A DNA stretch of 64,000 nucleotides from Streptomyces sp. NRRL WC-3626. GTDB taxonomy: Bacteria; Actinomycetota; Actinomycetes; Streptomycetales; Streptomycetaceae. The translations under genes and the position numbers were made by a program. Shown in pieces: positions 24,135 to 32,525 of the stretch. The DNA is taken from contig NZ_JOCA01000015.1 in assembly GCF_000718785.1 (NCBI RefSeq), forward strand, positions 1-64,000. The letters run 5' to 3'. Positions within the stretch are counted from its first letter, which is position 1. Each line of letters begins with the position of its first letter. The notes beneath the pieces were generated by a model. That model had not been told where the DNA came from, searched no databases, and saw only the letters and a program-made list of their open reading frames with translations.

Positions 24135-25007
24135 TCAGCGGCCGATGGTGTCGAGCTCGGCGACGTCCCTCTCGGACAGGGTGATGCCCGCGCCGGTGAT
24201 GTTCTCCCGCAGATGTGCCACCGACGAGGTCCCGGGGATCAGCAGGATGTTGGGCGACCGCTGCAGCAGCCACGCCAGGGCGACGGACATGGGACGGGTC
24301 CCGAGCCGGTCGGCCACGGCGGACAGCGCCGCGGACTGCAGGGGGCTGAAGCCGCCGAGCGGGAAGAACGGCACGTACGCGATGCCCTGTTCGGCGAGGC
24401 GGTCGACCAGGTCGTCGTCGTGGCGGACGGCGAGGTTGTAGAGGTTCTGGACGCAGACGAACGGGGCGATGGTCTGCGCCTCGGCGATCTGACCGGCGGT
24501 CGCGTTGCTCAGGCCGAGATGCCGGATCAGGCCCTGCCGCTGGAGCTCGACGAGGGTCTCGTACGCCGTGGCGAGCGAGCCGGGCTGCGGGCCCTCGGCG
24601 TCGCCGAGCCGCAGATTGACGAGGTCCAGCCGCTCGACACCGAGGTTCTCGAGGTTGCCGTGGACGGCCCGCCGCAGGTCGTCCGGCTCCCGGGCCGTGG
24701 GCCAGCCGCCCTGCTCGTCGCGCACCGCGCCCACCTTGGTCACGATGTGCAGCGCGTCCGGGTAGGGGTGCAACGCCTCGTGGATCAGCCGGTTGGTGAC
24801 GTGCGGCCCGTAGGCGTCGGCGGTGTCGATGTGGGTGATGCCGAGACGTACGGCTTCGCGCAGGACCGCGAGCGCGCCTTCGTGATCGGCCGGAGGCCCC
24901 ATGACGCCGGGGCCGGTCAGCCGCATGGCCCCGTAGCCGAAGCGGGCGACGGTCAGATCGCCCATCGTCCAGGTGCCGCCGGGGAGGGATGTGGTCGAAG
25001 TGCTCAT
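24135..25007 (-). CDS. Aldo/keto reductase
   Basis: 290 aa TIM-barrel oxidoreductase using NADPH. Catalytic tetrad residues are visible: Asp and Tyr in HIDTADAYGPH, Lys in IVTKVGAV. The usual His after strand 4 is replaced in DLVNLRLGD (normally YxH), which may alter substrate use. The cofactor-binding end is LIPGTSSVAHLRENI. Start ATG 25007. It is divergent, with a 102-base gap, from an XRE regulator that probably controls it. Confidence 0.9.
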   Translation of the reverse strand: MSTSTTSLPGGTWTMGDLTVARFGYGAMRLTGPGVMGPPADHEGALAVLREAVRLGITHIDTADAYGPHVTNRLIHEALHPYPDALHIVTKVGAVRDEQGGWPTAREPDDLRRAVHGNLENLGVERLDLVNLRLGDAEGPQPGSLATAYETLVELQRQGLIRHLGLSNATAGQIAEAQTIAPFVCVQNLYNLAVRHDDDLVDRLAEQGIAYVPFFPLGGFSPLQSAALSAVADRLGTRPMSVALAWLLQRSPNILLIPGTSSVAHLRENITGAGITLSERDVAELDTIGR

Positions 25008-25109
25008 GACCCCACCGTCCACGCCACCGGTCTCCCGGCCCAGGTCCCTGGTGATCCTGGGAGTGACAGGGACAGGGACGAGCGGCCCCGCGCGCCTACG
25101 ATGGAGCGC

Positions 25110-25988
25110 ATGCCTGAGGAGAATCTGCTCGGCGACTACCTCCGGGCGCGCCGCGAACTGGTGACACCCGAGGACTTCGGACTGCCGGCCCACGGAATCC
25201 GGCGGGTACCGGGGCTGCGCCGTGAGGAAGTCGCGATGCTCGCCGGCATCAGCTCCGACTACTACCTGCGGCTCGAGCAGGGCCGTGACCGCAACCCGTC
25301 GGCGCAGGTCCTCGACGCGCTGGCCCGGGTGCTCCGGCTCGACGACACCGCCACGGGCTACCTCCACCAGCTCACCGCGCCGCGCCCCCGCACCCACCGC
25401 CGGTTCCCACGGCCGGCCGTACCGCCGGCCACGACACAGCTGATCGAGGCGATGGGCCTGCCGGCCTTCGTCACGGACAGGTCCCTCGACGTCATCGCGG
25501 CCAACCCGCTCGCCACCGCGCTGGCCCCGAGCATCCGCGTGGGGGAGAACCGGCTCCGGTCGTTCTTCCTCGACCCCGCCGAGCAGGCCCTGCACACGGA
25601 CTGGGCCGACACGGCGTCCCGGTGCGTCGCCGCCTTCCGCCGGCGGCTCGGGTCGGATGTCGACGACCCGCGGGTGGTCCAGCTCGTCGGCGAACTCTCC
25701 CTGGCCAGCGAGGAGTTCCGGCAGGTATGGGCACGTCACGATGTGCGGCCGCTGGGCACCGGGCCGATCGGGATGAACCATCCGCAGGTCGGCGAGCTCA
25801 ACCTCACCATGTCCAAACTGGACGTCGACGGCCCCGACGGCATCATGCTCGCGGTCTACCACGCCGAGCCGGGGACCGGGGACGCCGAGCGGCTCGCGCT
25901 GCTTGCCTCGCTGACCACGGGACCGGCGCGACGGACGGCGGACGCGCCCGGCGTGCGGACGGCGGACGGGCCGCCCCGCGCCGACTGA
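25110..25988 (+). CDS. XRE-family regulator with MmyB-like ligand-binding domain
   Basis: 292 aa. Residues ~3-70 are an HTH of the xenobiotic-response type (LGDYLRARRELVTPEDFGL, REEVAMLAGISSDYYLRLEQ, GRDRNPS). The rest is the MmyB-like PAS-related domain (PAFVTDRSLDVIAANPLATA). Members bind small ligands and control an adjacent divergent oxidoreductase, here the aldo/keto reductase. The ATG at 25101 would add three residues. Confidence 0.85.
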   Translation: MPEENLLGDYLRARRELVTPEDFGLPAHGIRRVPGLRREEVAMLAGISSDYYLRLEQGRDRNPSAQVLDALARVLRLDDTATGYLHQLTAPRPRTHRRFPRPAVPPATTQLIEAMGLPAFVTDRSLDVIAANPLATALAPSIRVGENRLRSFFLDPAEQALHTDWADTASRCVAAFRRRLGSDVDDPRVVQLVGELSLASEEFRQVWARHDVRPLGTGPIGMNHPQVGELNLTMSKLDVDGPDGIMLAVYHAEPGTGDAERLALLASLTTGPARRTADAPGVRTADGPPRAD

Positions 25989-26168
25989 GCGGCGCGGCCA
26001 CAAGCCCGGTCCATCCCGTCCGGCGCGGAAACCGTTTGGACCGTGCCGGTCCCGCGTCCTAGAATCTCCGCTCTTGCCCGCCTCCCCTCATGGAGCGCCG
26101 CCGTCCGGACGGAAACCGGACGGTATGTCCGCAGCATCCTCAGCCGCAGCTCCCCCGGAGGCACCCCC

Positions 26169-28256
26169 TTGTCCGCGTCCACCCCGGCAGACGGGCCCGT
26201 AGACGGTCCGGCGAACACCCTCACGGACGACCCGCTGGCCCGCGAGCGCTCCCACCTCGCCGCGTCCCGTTCCGCACTGCGCGGCATGCGCGAGGACGTC
26301 GAGGCCCTCGACATCAGCGACGTCACCGCGAACTGGGTCAACGCGGCCGTACTCGGGCATCAGATCGAGGAACGGATCAAGGCGCTGGCCGACCTCAGCG
26401 ACACCCCGCTGTTCTTCGGCCGCCTCGACTATCTGCACGCTCCCGGCGCGGCACAGGCCGAAGGTGCCGAGGGGGAGCGCGAGCGCTTCTACATCGGGCG
26501 CCGGCATGTGCACGACGCGGACGGCGATCCGATGGTGATCGACTGGCGTGCGCCGGTGTCGCAGCCGTTCTACCGGGCGTCCAAGAAGGACCCGCTGGAC
26601 ATCGGGCTGCGCCGCCGCTTCGGCTACACGGGCGGTGACCTCACCGCGTACGAGGACGAGCACCTCTCCGACCCGGCCGAGGCAGCGACCACGAGCAAGC
26701 TGCTCCAGCGGGAGATCGAGCGTCCGCGTGTCGGCCCGATGCGGGACATCGTCGCCACGATCCAGCCCGAGCAGGACGAGATCGTACGGTCGGGGCTGTC
26801 CGGCAGCGTGTGCGTGCAGGGAGGTCCGGGGACCGGGAAGACGGCCGTCGGTCTGCACCGGGTGGCCTATCTCCTCTACGCCCACCGTGACCGGCTGGCC
26901 CGCACGGGCACTCTGGTCGTCGGGCCGAACCGTTCGTTCCTGCACTACATCGAGCAGGTGCTGCCCGCGCTGGGCGAGCTGGCGGTGGCGCAGGCCACGG
27001 TGGACGACCTGGTGGCGCATGTCGAGGTGCGCGGAACGGACGACGCGCCGGCGGCGGTGGTCAAGGGCGACGCCCGGATGGCTCAGGTGCTGCGCAGGGC
27101 CCTGTACGCCCACGTCACGATGCCCACCGAGCCGGTCGTCGTCGTACGCGGTTCACGCCGCTGGCGGGTTCCGGCGTACGAACTGGAGGAGCTCGTCCGG
27201 CAGTTGCTCGACCGCGACATCCGCTACGGCGCCGCCCGCGACGCCCTCCCGCAGCGCGTCGCGCATGCCGTGCTGGTGCAGATGGAGCGGGCCGGGGAGG
27301 CGCCGGACGACCGGGTGCAGGACGCGGTGGCCCGCAACAGCGCGGTGAAGGCGGCGGTGAAGACGGTCTGGCCGGCCGTCGACCCGGCGAAACTGGTGCT
27401 GCGGCTGCTGGGCGACCCGGAGTTCCTGGCCGAGCACGCGGAGGGGCTACTCGACGAGCAGGAGCAGAAGACGATCCTGTGGGCGAAGCCCGCCCGCTCG
27501 GTGAAGTCGGTGAAGTGGTCGGCGGCGGACGCGGTGCTGATCGACGAGGCGACGGACCTGATCCAGCGCACGCACTCCCTCGGGCATGTGGTGCTCGACG
27601 AGGCGCAGGACCTGTCCCCCATGCAGTACCGGGCGGTGGGCCGGCGCTGCACGACCGGTTCGGCGACCGTCCTCGGCGACCTGGCGCAGGGCACCACCCC
27701 GTGGGCGACCCGCAGTTGGGAGGAGGCGCTGACCCACCTGGGCAAACAGGACGCGGTGATCGAGGAGTTGACGGCCGGTTTCCGCGTCCCGACGGACGTG
27801 ATCACCTACGCCTCCCGGCTCCTCCCGCACATCGCGCCGGGCCTGACGCCGGTCGCGTCCATCCGTGAGAACCCGGGCTTCTTCGAGGTCCGCGGGGCCG
27901 GGGGGACGTACGACGTGCTCGCCGCGTGCCGCGAACTCCTGTGCAACGAGGGCTCGGTGGCCCTGATCGCGGCGGACACCCGCATCCCGGAACTGGCGAA
28001 GGCACTGACGGCGGCGGGCATCACCTACATCGCCCCCGGCGAGGAGACGACCCTGTCGGACCGTCTCACCCTGGTCCCGGCCTCCCTGGCCAAGGGCCTG
28101 GAGTACGACTACGTGGTCCTAGACGAACCCCGAGCCCTGGTCGACGCCGAACCCGACGAACGCACCGGCCTACGCCGCCTCTACGTCTCCCTGACCCGAG
28201 CGGTCTCCGGCCTGATCGTCACACACAACAACCCCCTGCCCAACCAACTGACGTAA
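26169..28256 (+). CDS. helR: HelR/HelD-like RNA polymerase-associated helicase motor
   Basis: 695 aa from TTG 26169, chosen because GGAGG is seven bases upstream; a GTG at 26043 would add an unconserved leader. It is a UvrD/Rep-like superfamily 1 ATPase: Walker A GGPGTGKT (218-225), VVLDEAQDLSPMQYR (motif II), LGDLAQGTTPW, and motif VI RRLYVSLTRAV. A long N-terminal coiled arm (residues ~20-90) is the secondary-channel element of HelD. Actinobacterial HelD/HelR proteins remove stalled RNA polymerase from DNA, and HelR displaces rifamycins. I saw no clear rifamycin-associated palindrome upstream. Confidence 0.8.
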   Translation: MSASTPADGPVDGPANTLTDDPLARERSHLAASRSALRGMREDVEALDISDVTANWVNAAVLGHQIEERIKALADLSDTPLFFGRLDYLHAPGAAQAEGAEGERERFYIGRRHVHDADGDPMVIDWRAPVSQPFYRASKKDPLDIGLRRRFGYTGGDLTAYEDEHLSDPAEAATTSKLLQREIERPRVGPMRDIVATIQPEQDEIVRSGLSGSVCVQGGPGTGKTAVGLHRVAYLLYAHRDRLARTGTLVVGPNRSFLHYIEQVLPALGELAVAQATVDDLVAHVEVRGTDDAPAAVVKGDARMAQVLRRALYAHVTMPTEPVVVVRGSRRWRVPAYELEELVRQLLDRDIRYGAARDALPQRVAHAVLVQMERAGEAPDDRVQDAVARNSAVKAAVKTVWPAVDPAKLVLRLLGDPEFLAEHAEGLLDEQEQKTILWAKPARSVKSVKWSAADAVLIDEATDLIQRTHSLGHVVLDEAQDLSPMQYRAVGRRCTTGSATVLGDLAQGTTPWATRSWEEALTHLGKQDAVIEELTAGFRVPTDVITYASRLLPHIAPGLTPVASIRENPGFFEVRGAGGTYDVLAACRELLCNEGSVALIAADTRIPELAKALTAAGITYIAPGEETTLSDRLTLVPASLAKGLEYDYVVLDEPRALVDAEPDERTGLRRLYVSLTRAVSGLIVTHNNPLPNQLT

Positions 28257-28486
28257 CCGCGAACTCCCCGCAATCCGCGAGCACTCCCCGCACTCCGCAG
28301 GCACGCCCCGCATTCTGCGGGCAATCGTGCCGCAGGGCGGCACGGGTGGGCGCGACGGCACCCCGCAAGCGCCGGGCCGCGCGAACACCCCCCGCCCCAC
28401 CTCGTCACCCCTACGCGGAGCAGCCCGCGCCGGGCCGCGCGAACACCCCCCGCCCAGCCACGAACCCCGCCGGACAGGAGCCCCGC
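28257..28486. repeat. Repeat-rich intergenic region
   Basis: No gene is seen. CACTCCCCGCA-type short repeats (28264-28310) lead into GCATTCTGCGGGC, then CGTGCCGCAGGGCGGCACGG, related to 14266-14425. A ~29-base unit with GCGCCGGGCCGCGCG then AACACCCCCCGCCC occurs at 28371-28400 and again at 28428-28457. This is probably dispersed intergenic repeat DNA between converging genes, and may act as terminator. Confidence 0.65.
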
Positions 28487-29176
28487 TCACAACCCCAGCA
28501 CGCACCGCCACTCCGCGACGGCGTCCGCCGACACCGGCCCGCCCCACCCCCCGGGACGGGCCGCTCCACCGATGTGGAACGCGTCGATCCCCGCATCCAG
28601 CAACCCCGGCACATGCTCCAGCCGCAGCCCACCCCCCACCAGCAGCTGCTGCTCATATCCGGGCTCCCCCCGCCGCCCCGCCTCCGCGAGCAACGTCGGC
28701 AGACCCGCGTCCACCCCGCCCGCCGCCCCGGCCGTGAGGTACGTGTCCAGGCCGGGGAAGTCCGCGAGCTGCTTGCGCAGGGCATCCCGGTCGGCGGCCC
28801 GGTCGACCGCCCGGTGGAACGTCCACCGGCACCCCTCCAGCTCGCCCGCGACCCGCTCCACCGCCCCCAGGTCCACCCCGCCGTCCGGCCCGAGGAACCC
28901 GAGCACGAACTCCTCCGCCCCGGCCTCACGCATCGCGCGCGCCGCGCCGGCCAGCCGTTCGACGTCGCCCGCCGCGAACCCGTCCGCCAGCCGCAGCATC
29001 ACCCGCACCGGAATGTCCACGGCCGCACGGATGCCCACGACCGTGGACACGGCAGGCGTCAGCCCGTCCGCCGCCATGTCAGTGACCAGCTCGAGGCGGT
29101 CCGCACCTCCGGCCTGGGCGGCGACCGCGTCCTCGACGTCGAGGGCGATCACCTCCAGGACTGCACGCTTGCTCAT
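28487..29176 (-). CDS. cutC: CutC-family copper homeostasis protein
   Basis: 229 aa TIM-barrel protein of the CutC family (VIALDVEDAVAAQAGGADRL, ELVTDMAADGLTPAVSTV, VMLRLADGF, FHRAVDRAADRDALR). Its biochemical role is debated. E. coli CutC was tied to copper tolerance, but the fold suggests an enzyme or sugar-related function. A DasR-like site lies 54-69 bases upstream of the start, hinting at control by GlcNAc metabolism. Confidence 0.85.
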   Translation of the reverse strand: MSKRAVLEVIALDVEDAVAAQAGGADRLELVTDMAADGLTPAVSTVVGIRAAVDIPVRVMLRLADGFAAGDVERLAGAARAMREAGAEEFVLGFLGPDGGVDLGAVERVAGELEGCRWTFHRAVDRAADRDALRKQLADFPGLDTYLTAGAAGGVDAGLPTLLAEAGRRGEPGYEQQLLVGGGLRLEHVPGLLDAGIDAFHIGGAARPGGWGGPVSADAVAEWRCVLGL

Positions 29177-29229
29177 GGGACCCCATTCGTCGGGCTCGGG
29201 CGGCTTCGGACAGAACAGGTCTGTCCACT

Positions 29230-29245
29230 ACAGGTCTAGTCCAAT
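29230..29245 (-). promoter_or_regulatory. DasR-like (dre) site upstream of cutC
   Basis: The 16-mer ACAGGTCTAGTCCAAT fits the dre consensus (A-C-T-GGTCTAGACCA-C-T) at 13 of 16 positions by eye. A weaker, one-base-shorter variant (GGTCTGTCCAC) adjoins it at 29218-29228. It is placed where it would overlap the cutC promoter. Confidence 0.55.
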
Positions 29246-29292
29246 CCCAGACTACGCCCGCCCCCCGCACCGCAGCTTCCCCGACCCCGCGG

Positions 29293-29973
29293 TCAGCCCC
29301 CGAAGATGTTCAGCTCCGCCGCCTCGACCCCGGCCAGCTCGTACGCGGCCCCGTCCACCGAACGGCCCGCGTACAGCCGTACGAGCGTCGGCCCGTCACC
29401 GATGTAGCGCGCCGGGGGCCGCTCCCCGGAGTGGTCGCCGAACCGCAGCGGCTCGTCGGCGTCGTCGAGGTCGGCGTGCAGCGGCGGACGCCCGTTCCGG
29501 CCGGTCACCTGCCCCAGCAGGGCGAGCGCGTACGGCAGCCCCGCGCCCGCGTACGCCCCAGGCTCCCCGAGCGCGTCCCGTACATCCCCGGCGTGCACCC
29601 ACTCACCCAGCGCGAGCCCGTCCAGCGCCCCGCCCGCCCCGGCGATCAGCGGCCCGGCCTCGGTCATCCCGTGCTCCAGCTCGTCGATGACCCGGGCGTT
29701 CGTCCACCCGGCCCGCTCGGCGATGTCCCGCTCATTGCTCTCGGGCGAGAACACCCCGTCCTCGTACCGCCGCTCCAGGACCCGGGCGAACGCCGCCGAA
29801 CAGTGCGCCAGCACATCCCGCACGCTCCACCCCGGACACGCCGGGACCGGCAGCGCGAAGTCCTCCTCGGGCCTCCCCCGCAGCAGCGGGATCAGCGCGT
29901 CCCGCTCGACGGCCAGCAACCGGCCGGGCAACTCGGGGTCTCGTACGTTGCGCACATCCGCAGGAGTCGTCAT
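29293..29973 (-). CDS. Maleylpyruvate isomerase-family (mycothiol/DinB-fold) protein
   Basis: 226 aa. The N-terminal DinB-like bundle carries the CPGWSVRDVLAHCSAAFARV motif of mycothiol-dependent maleylpyruvate isomerase relatives, with LALGEWVHAGDVRDALG as second metal-ligand region. Such proteins use mycothiol and a divalent metal for isomerisation or S-transfer; the substrate is unknown. Start ATG 29973. It lies back-to-back with the HD gene. Confidence 0.8.
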   Translation of the reverse strand: MTTPADVRNVRDPELPGRLLAVERDALIPLLRGRPEEDFALPVPACPGWSVRDVLAHCSAAFARVLERRYEDGVFSPESNERDIAERAGWTNARVIDELEHGMTEAGPLIAGAGGALDGLALGEWVHAGDVRDALGEPGAYAGAGLPYALALLGQVTGRNGRPPLHADLDDADEPLRFGDHSGERPPARYIGDGPTLVRLYAGRSVDGAAYELAGVEAAELNIFGG

Positions 29974-30020
29974 GCCGCCCACGCTAGTGGCGGACGGCAC
30001 CGGGTGAGGAGAATGGGAGC

Positions 30021-30683
30021 ATGGCCGACACCGACGCCCTGCGTTCCCGTTTCGTCCGCGCTCTGGAAGGGGCCCGCGGGCCCGGGGGCGGGCCGGATCC
30101 GCTGCCGTACGCCGACCACCTCATCAGCCGCTGGCAGGAGCCCCAGCGCCACTACCACACGCTCACCCACCTCACCGCCGTCCTCGACCACATCGACGCG
30201 CTCGCGGAACACGCGGACGACCCGGACGCCGTACGGCTGGCCGCCTGGTTCCACGACGCCGTGTACCTGCCGGACCGGTCGGAGAACGAGGAACGCTCCG
30301 CCCGCCTCGCCGAGCGCGCCCTCCCCGAGGCCGGGGTGTCCGCGGAGAGGACCGCCGAGGTGGCCCGGCTGGTGCGGCTCACCGTCACGCACGATCCGGC
30401 CGACGACGACCGGGACGGTCAGGTGCTGTGCGACGCCGACCTGGCGGTCCTCGCCGCGCCCCCGTCGTCGTACGCCGCCTACACCGCGGCCGTCCGCGAG
30501 GAGTACCACTTCGTGCCGAACGACGCGTTCCGGGCGGGCCGCGCCGACGTACTGCGCCAACTCCTCGCCCTCCCCCGCCTGTTCCGTACGCCGTACGGGC
30601 GGGAGCACTGGGAGGCCACGGCCCGCTACAACATGCGCGGCGAGCTGGAAATGCTGTCGACCCCGGCGGTGCCGCCCGCCTAG
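30021..30683 (+). CDS. HD-domain metal-dependent phosphohydrolase
   Basis: 220 aa. Conserved metal ligands appear in RHYHTLTHL, AAWFHDAVY (the HD pair) and LCDADLAVL, as in the family of predicted HD phosphohydrolases that includes YfbR-like nucleotidases. The substrate is unknown. It is followed after ten bases by the isomerase-GNAT fusion gene, probably in one transcript. Confidence 0.8.
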   Translation: MADTDALRSRFVRALEGARGPGGGPDPLPYADHLISRWQEPQRHYHTLTHLTAVLDHIDALAEHADDPDAVRLAAWFHDAVYLPDRSENEERSARLAERALPEAGVSAERTAEVARLVRLTVTHDPADDDRDGQVLCDADLAVLAAPPSSYAAYTAAVREEYHFVPNDAFRAGRADVLRQLLALPRLFRTPYGREHWEATARYNMRGELEMLSTPAVPPA

Positions 30684-30693
30684 CCTGCCGGGC

Positions 30694-31779
30694 ATGCATG
30701 ACTTCGGAGCGGTACAGGTGGAGGAAGCCGTCGCGGACTGCGTGGCGGTGCTGGGGGCGGTCACCGACCGGGACTGGAGGCAGGTGAGGGCCGGGCGGCT
30801 GGAGTGGGACTGCCGCAGGACGGTGGCGCACATCGCGAGCGATCTCATCGCGTACGCGGGACAGATCGCCGGGCGCACGCAGGACGCGTACACGCCCTTC
30901 GAGATCAACCTCGACGGCCGGGAGGGCGGCATGGACCCCGCCGACAACGCCGGCTGTCTCCAGGTGGTCACCGCGACCGGCGCCCTGCTCGCCGCCGCCG
31001 TCCGCACCACCCCGCGCGCGGTCCGCGCCTTCCACCCGTTCCCCTTCCGGCACGCGAGCCGGGAGGGGTTCGCCGCGATGGGCGTGGCCGAGGTGCTGCT
31101 GCACACGCACGACATCGCCGAGGGCATGGGCGTCGCCCACACACCCCGGGACGAGCTGGCGTCCTTCGTGCTCACCCGGATCTTCCCGCACGTGAAACCG
31201 GGCCCCACCCCGTGGGAGACCCTGCTGTGGGCCACCGGGCGCGGCGATCTGCCGGGCCGGGAGCCCGTCACCCGCTGGCACTGGACCAACAACCCGGTGC
31301 TGCGGTCCGAGCGGCTCCTGCTGGAGGGCGTCACCCCCGCGGCCGCGGCCGAACTGGCCCTCGCCGGCGACGGCGGCCACGACTGGGTGGACTCGGGCCC
31401 GTTCGAGGGCACGCGCGAGGGCGCCGGGATGCTGGTGAAGCAGTACGAGGAAGGCGTCTTCGACCCCGAGTGGGCCATGTACGTCCTGGTCCGGCGCGAG
31501 GACGACCGCGCGGTGGGCGCGATGGGCTTCCACGGCGCCCCGGACGACGACGGCGGCGTGGAGATCGGCTACGACCTCTCCGTGGACGCCCGCGGCAACG
31601 GCTACGCCACCGAGGCGCTGCGCACCCTGTCGGCGTGGGCGCTCGACCAGGACGGCGTACGGAAGGTCGGCGCCGTCGTCGACGAGGGGAACGTGCCCTC
31701 GCAGAAGGTGGTCACCCGGGCCGGATTCACCGAGGTGTCCCGGCAGGAGGGGCAGATCTCCTACGAACTCCGCGGCTGA
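30694..31779 (+). CDS. Fusion: mycothiol maleylpyruvate isomerase-like domain plus GNAT acetyltransferase
   Basis: 361 aa from ATG 30694. Residues ~1-200 form a DinB/maleylpyruvate-isomerase-like domain (DCRRTVAHIASDLIAYAGQI, EVLLHTHDIAEGMGV). Residues ~205-361 are a GNAT N-acetyltransferase of the RimJ/RimL type (LRSERLLLEGVTPAAAAEL, EIGYDLSVDARGNGYATEAL). The fusion suggests acetylation linked to a thiol-dependent step, but the substrate is unknown. The 3' end overlaps the convergent DUF4031 gene by 19 bases. Confidence 0.8.
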   Translation: MHDFGAVQVEEAVADCVAVLGAVTDRDWRQVRAGRLEWDCRRTVAHIASDLIAYAGQIAGRTQDAYTPFEINLDGREGGMDPADNAGCLQVVTATGALLAAAVRTTPRAVRAFHPFPFRHASREGFAAMGVAEVLLHTHDIAEGMGVAHTPRDELASFVLTRIFPHVKPGPTPWETLLWATGRGDLPGREPVTRWHWTNNPVLRSERLLLEGVTPAAAAELALAGDGGHDWVDSGPFEGTREGAGMLVKQYEEGVFDPEWAMYVLVRREDDRAVGAMGFHGAPDDDGGVEIGYDLSVDARGNGYATEALRTLSAWALDQDGVRKVGAVVDEGNVPSQKVVTRAGFTEVSRQEGQISYELRG

Positions 31780-32039
31780 GCCGCGCCCTTGCGGCGCCGC
31801 AGCCCCGCCCCGTGCAGCAGCCGCACCACCTCGCGGCTGCTGACCTCGACCGCCCCGGCGTGCACCGCGTCGGCGTAGCGGAGCTGGGGGATGTCGTAGT
31901 GGTCGCGTTCGAAGGCGCGGCGGGGGACGCCCATGCGGTCGGCGAAGGCGTGCAGTTCGTCGTAGGAGAGGTCGCTGACGAGGTGGGACCAGAGCCGTCC
32001 GTGGCCCGGCCAGGTGGGCGGGTCGATGTACACGGTCAC
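31761..32039 (-). CDS. DUF4031 protein
   Basis: 92 aa from GTG 32039. It has the DUF4031 opening VTVYIDPPTWPGHGRLWSHL and the central SYDELHAFADRMGVPRRAFE, DHYDIP segment. Function unknown. The start overlaps the stop of the preceding gene (32036) by GTGA, so it is translationally coupled to it. Confidence 0.8.
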   Translation of the reverse strand: MTVYIDPPTWPGHGRLWSHLVSDLSYDELHAFADRMGVPRRAFERDHYDIPQLRYADAVHAGAVEVSSREVVRLLHGAGLRRRKGAAQPRSS

Positions 32040-32440
32040 GAGGCGTCCGCCCCGCCCAGCCCGCCGACCGCGGCGACCTTCACGCCCGCCTTGTGGCACA
32101 CCCAGTGCGGCTCGGGGCCGAGTTCCGGCTCGACCTCCAGCGCGTGCGGGTCGCCGGTGCCGCACACCGGGCACAGCGGCCAGCGCCCGTACCGCTCCAG
32201 CAGGGCGTCCTGTACGTCCTGGGCGACCAGACCGGCGAGGAAGCCCACGCCGTCCGGCCACTGCTCCACCCACCAGCGCCGGTGCGTGACGGACTCCTCG
32301 ACCAGGGACACCACGTCCGCCTCGGCGACCTCGCGCGCGACCAGATCCGCGAGCACGAGGGCGCGCGCGGCGTGCAAGGCTTGTTCCAGGGGGCTGACCG
32401 GGTGAGGTCCGGGGGCGCCGGGTTCGCCATGGGGGTCCAT
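32036..32440 (-). CDS. Hypothetical protein with zinc-finger-like Cys pairs
   Basis: 134 aa. A helical N-terminal half (LEQALHAARALVLADLVARE) is followed by CPVCGTGDPHALEVEPE and PHWVCHKAG, which could coordinate zinc. It is coupled to the DUF4031 gene. No family name is recalled with confidence. Confidence 0.65.
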   Translation of the reverse strand: MDPHGEPGAPGPHPVSPLEQALHAARALVLADLVAREVAEADVVSLVEESVTHRRWWVEQWPDGVGFLAGLVAQDVQDALLERYGRWPLCPVCGTGDPHALEVEPELGPEPHWVCHKAGVKVAAVGGLGGADAS

Positions 32441-32476
32441 GCCCCTATTGTGCGCACTCTTGACCGGACGACCGTG

Positions 32477-32525
32477 CCGAAAATATCTTTCATGATGTGA
32501 CCCGTGATGTGAAGGAAATTTTCGG
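32477..32525. promoter_or_regulatory. Long inverted repeat around the MurR-like gene start (operator)
   Basis: CCGAAAATATCTTTCA (32477-32492) and TGAAGGAAATTTTCGG (32510-32525) are inverted repeats matching at 14 of 16 positions, with a 17-base spacer containing the presumed GTG start. GAAA/TTTC palindromes are typical RpiR/MurR operators. The regulator probably represses itself here. Confidence 0.65.

Noticed and set aside
24213..25109. Plus-strand frame running from opposite the aldo/keto reductase into the XRE gene
   Set aside because: The part before 25110 is antisense shadow. Only the part from ATG 25101/25110 carries the HTH.
26043..26168. N-terminal extension of the HelR-like protein to GTG 26043
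   Set aside because: The extra 42 residues look like translated promoter DNA, and GGAGG is placed for TTG 26169.
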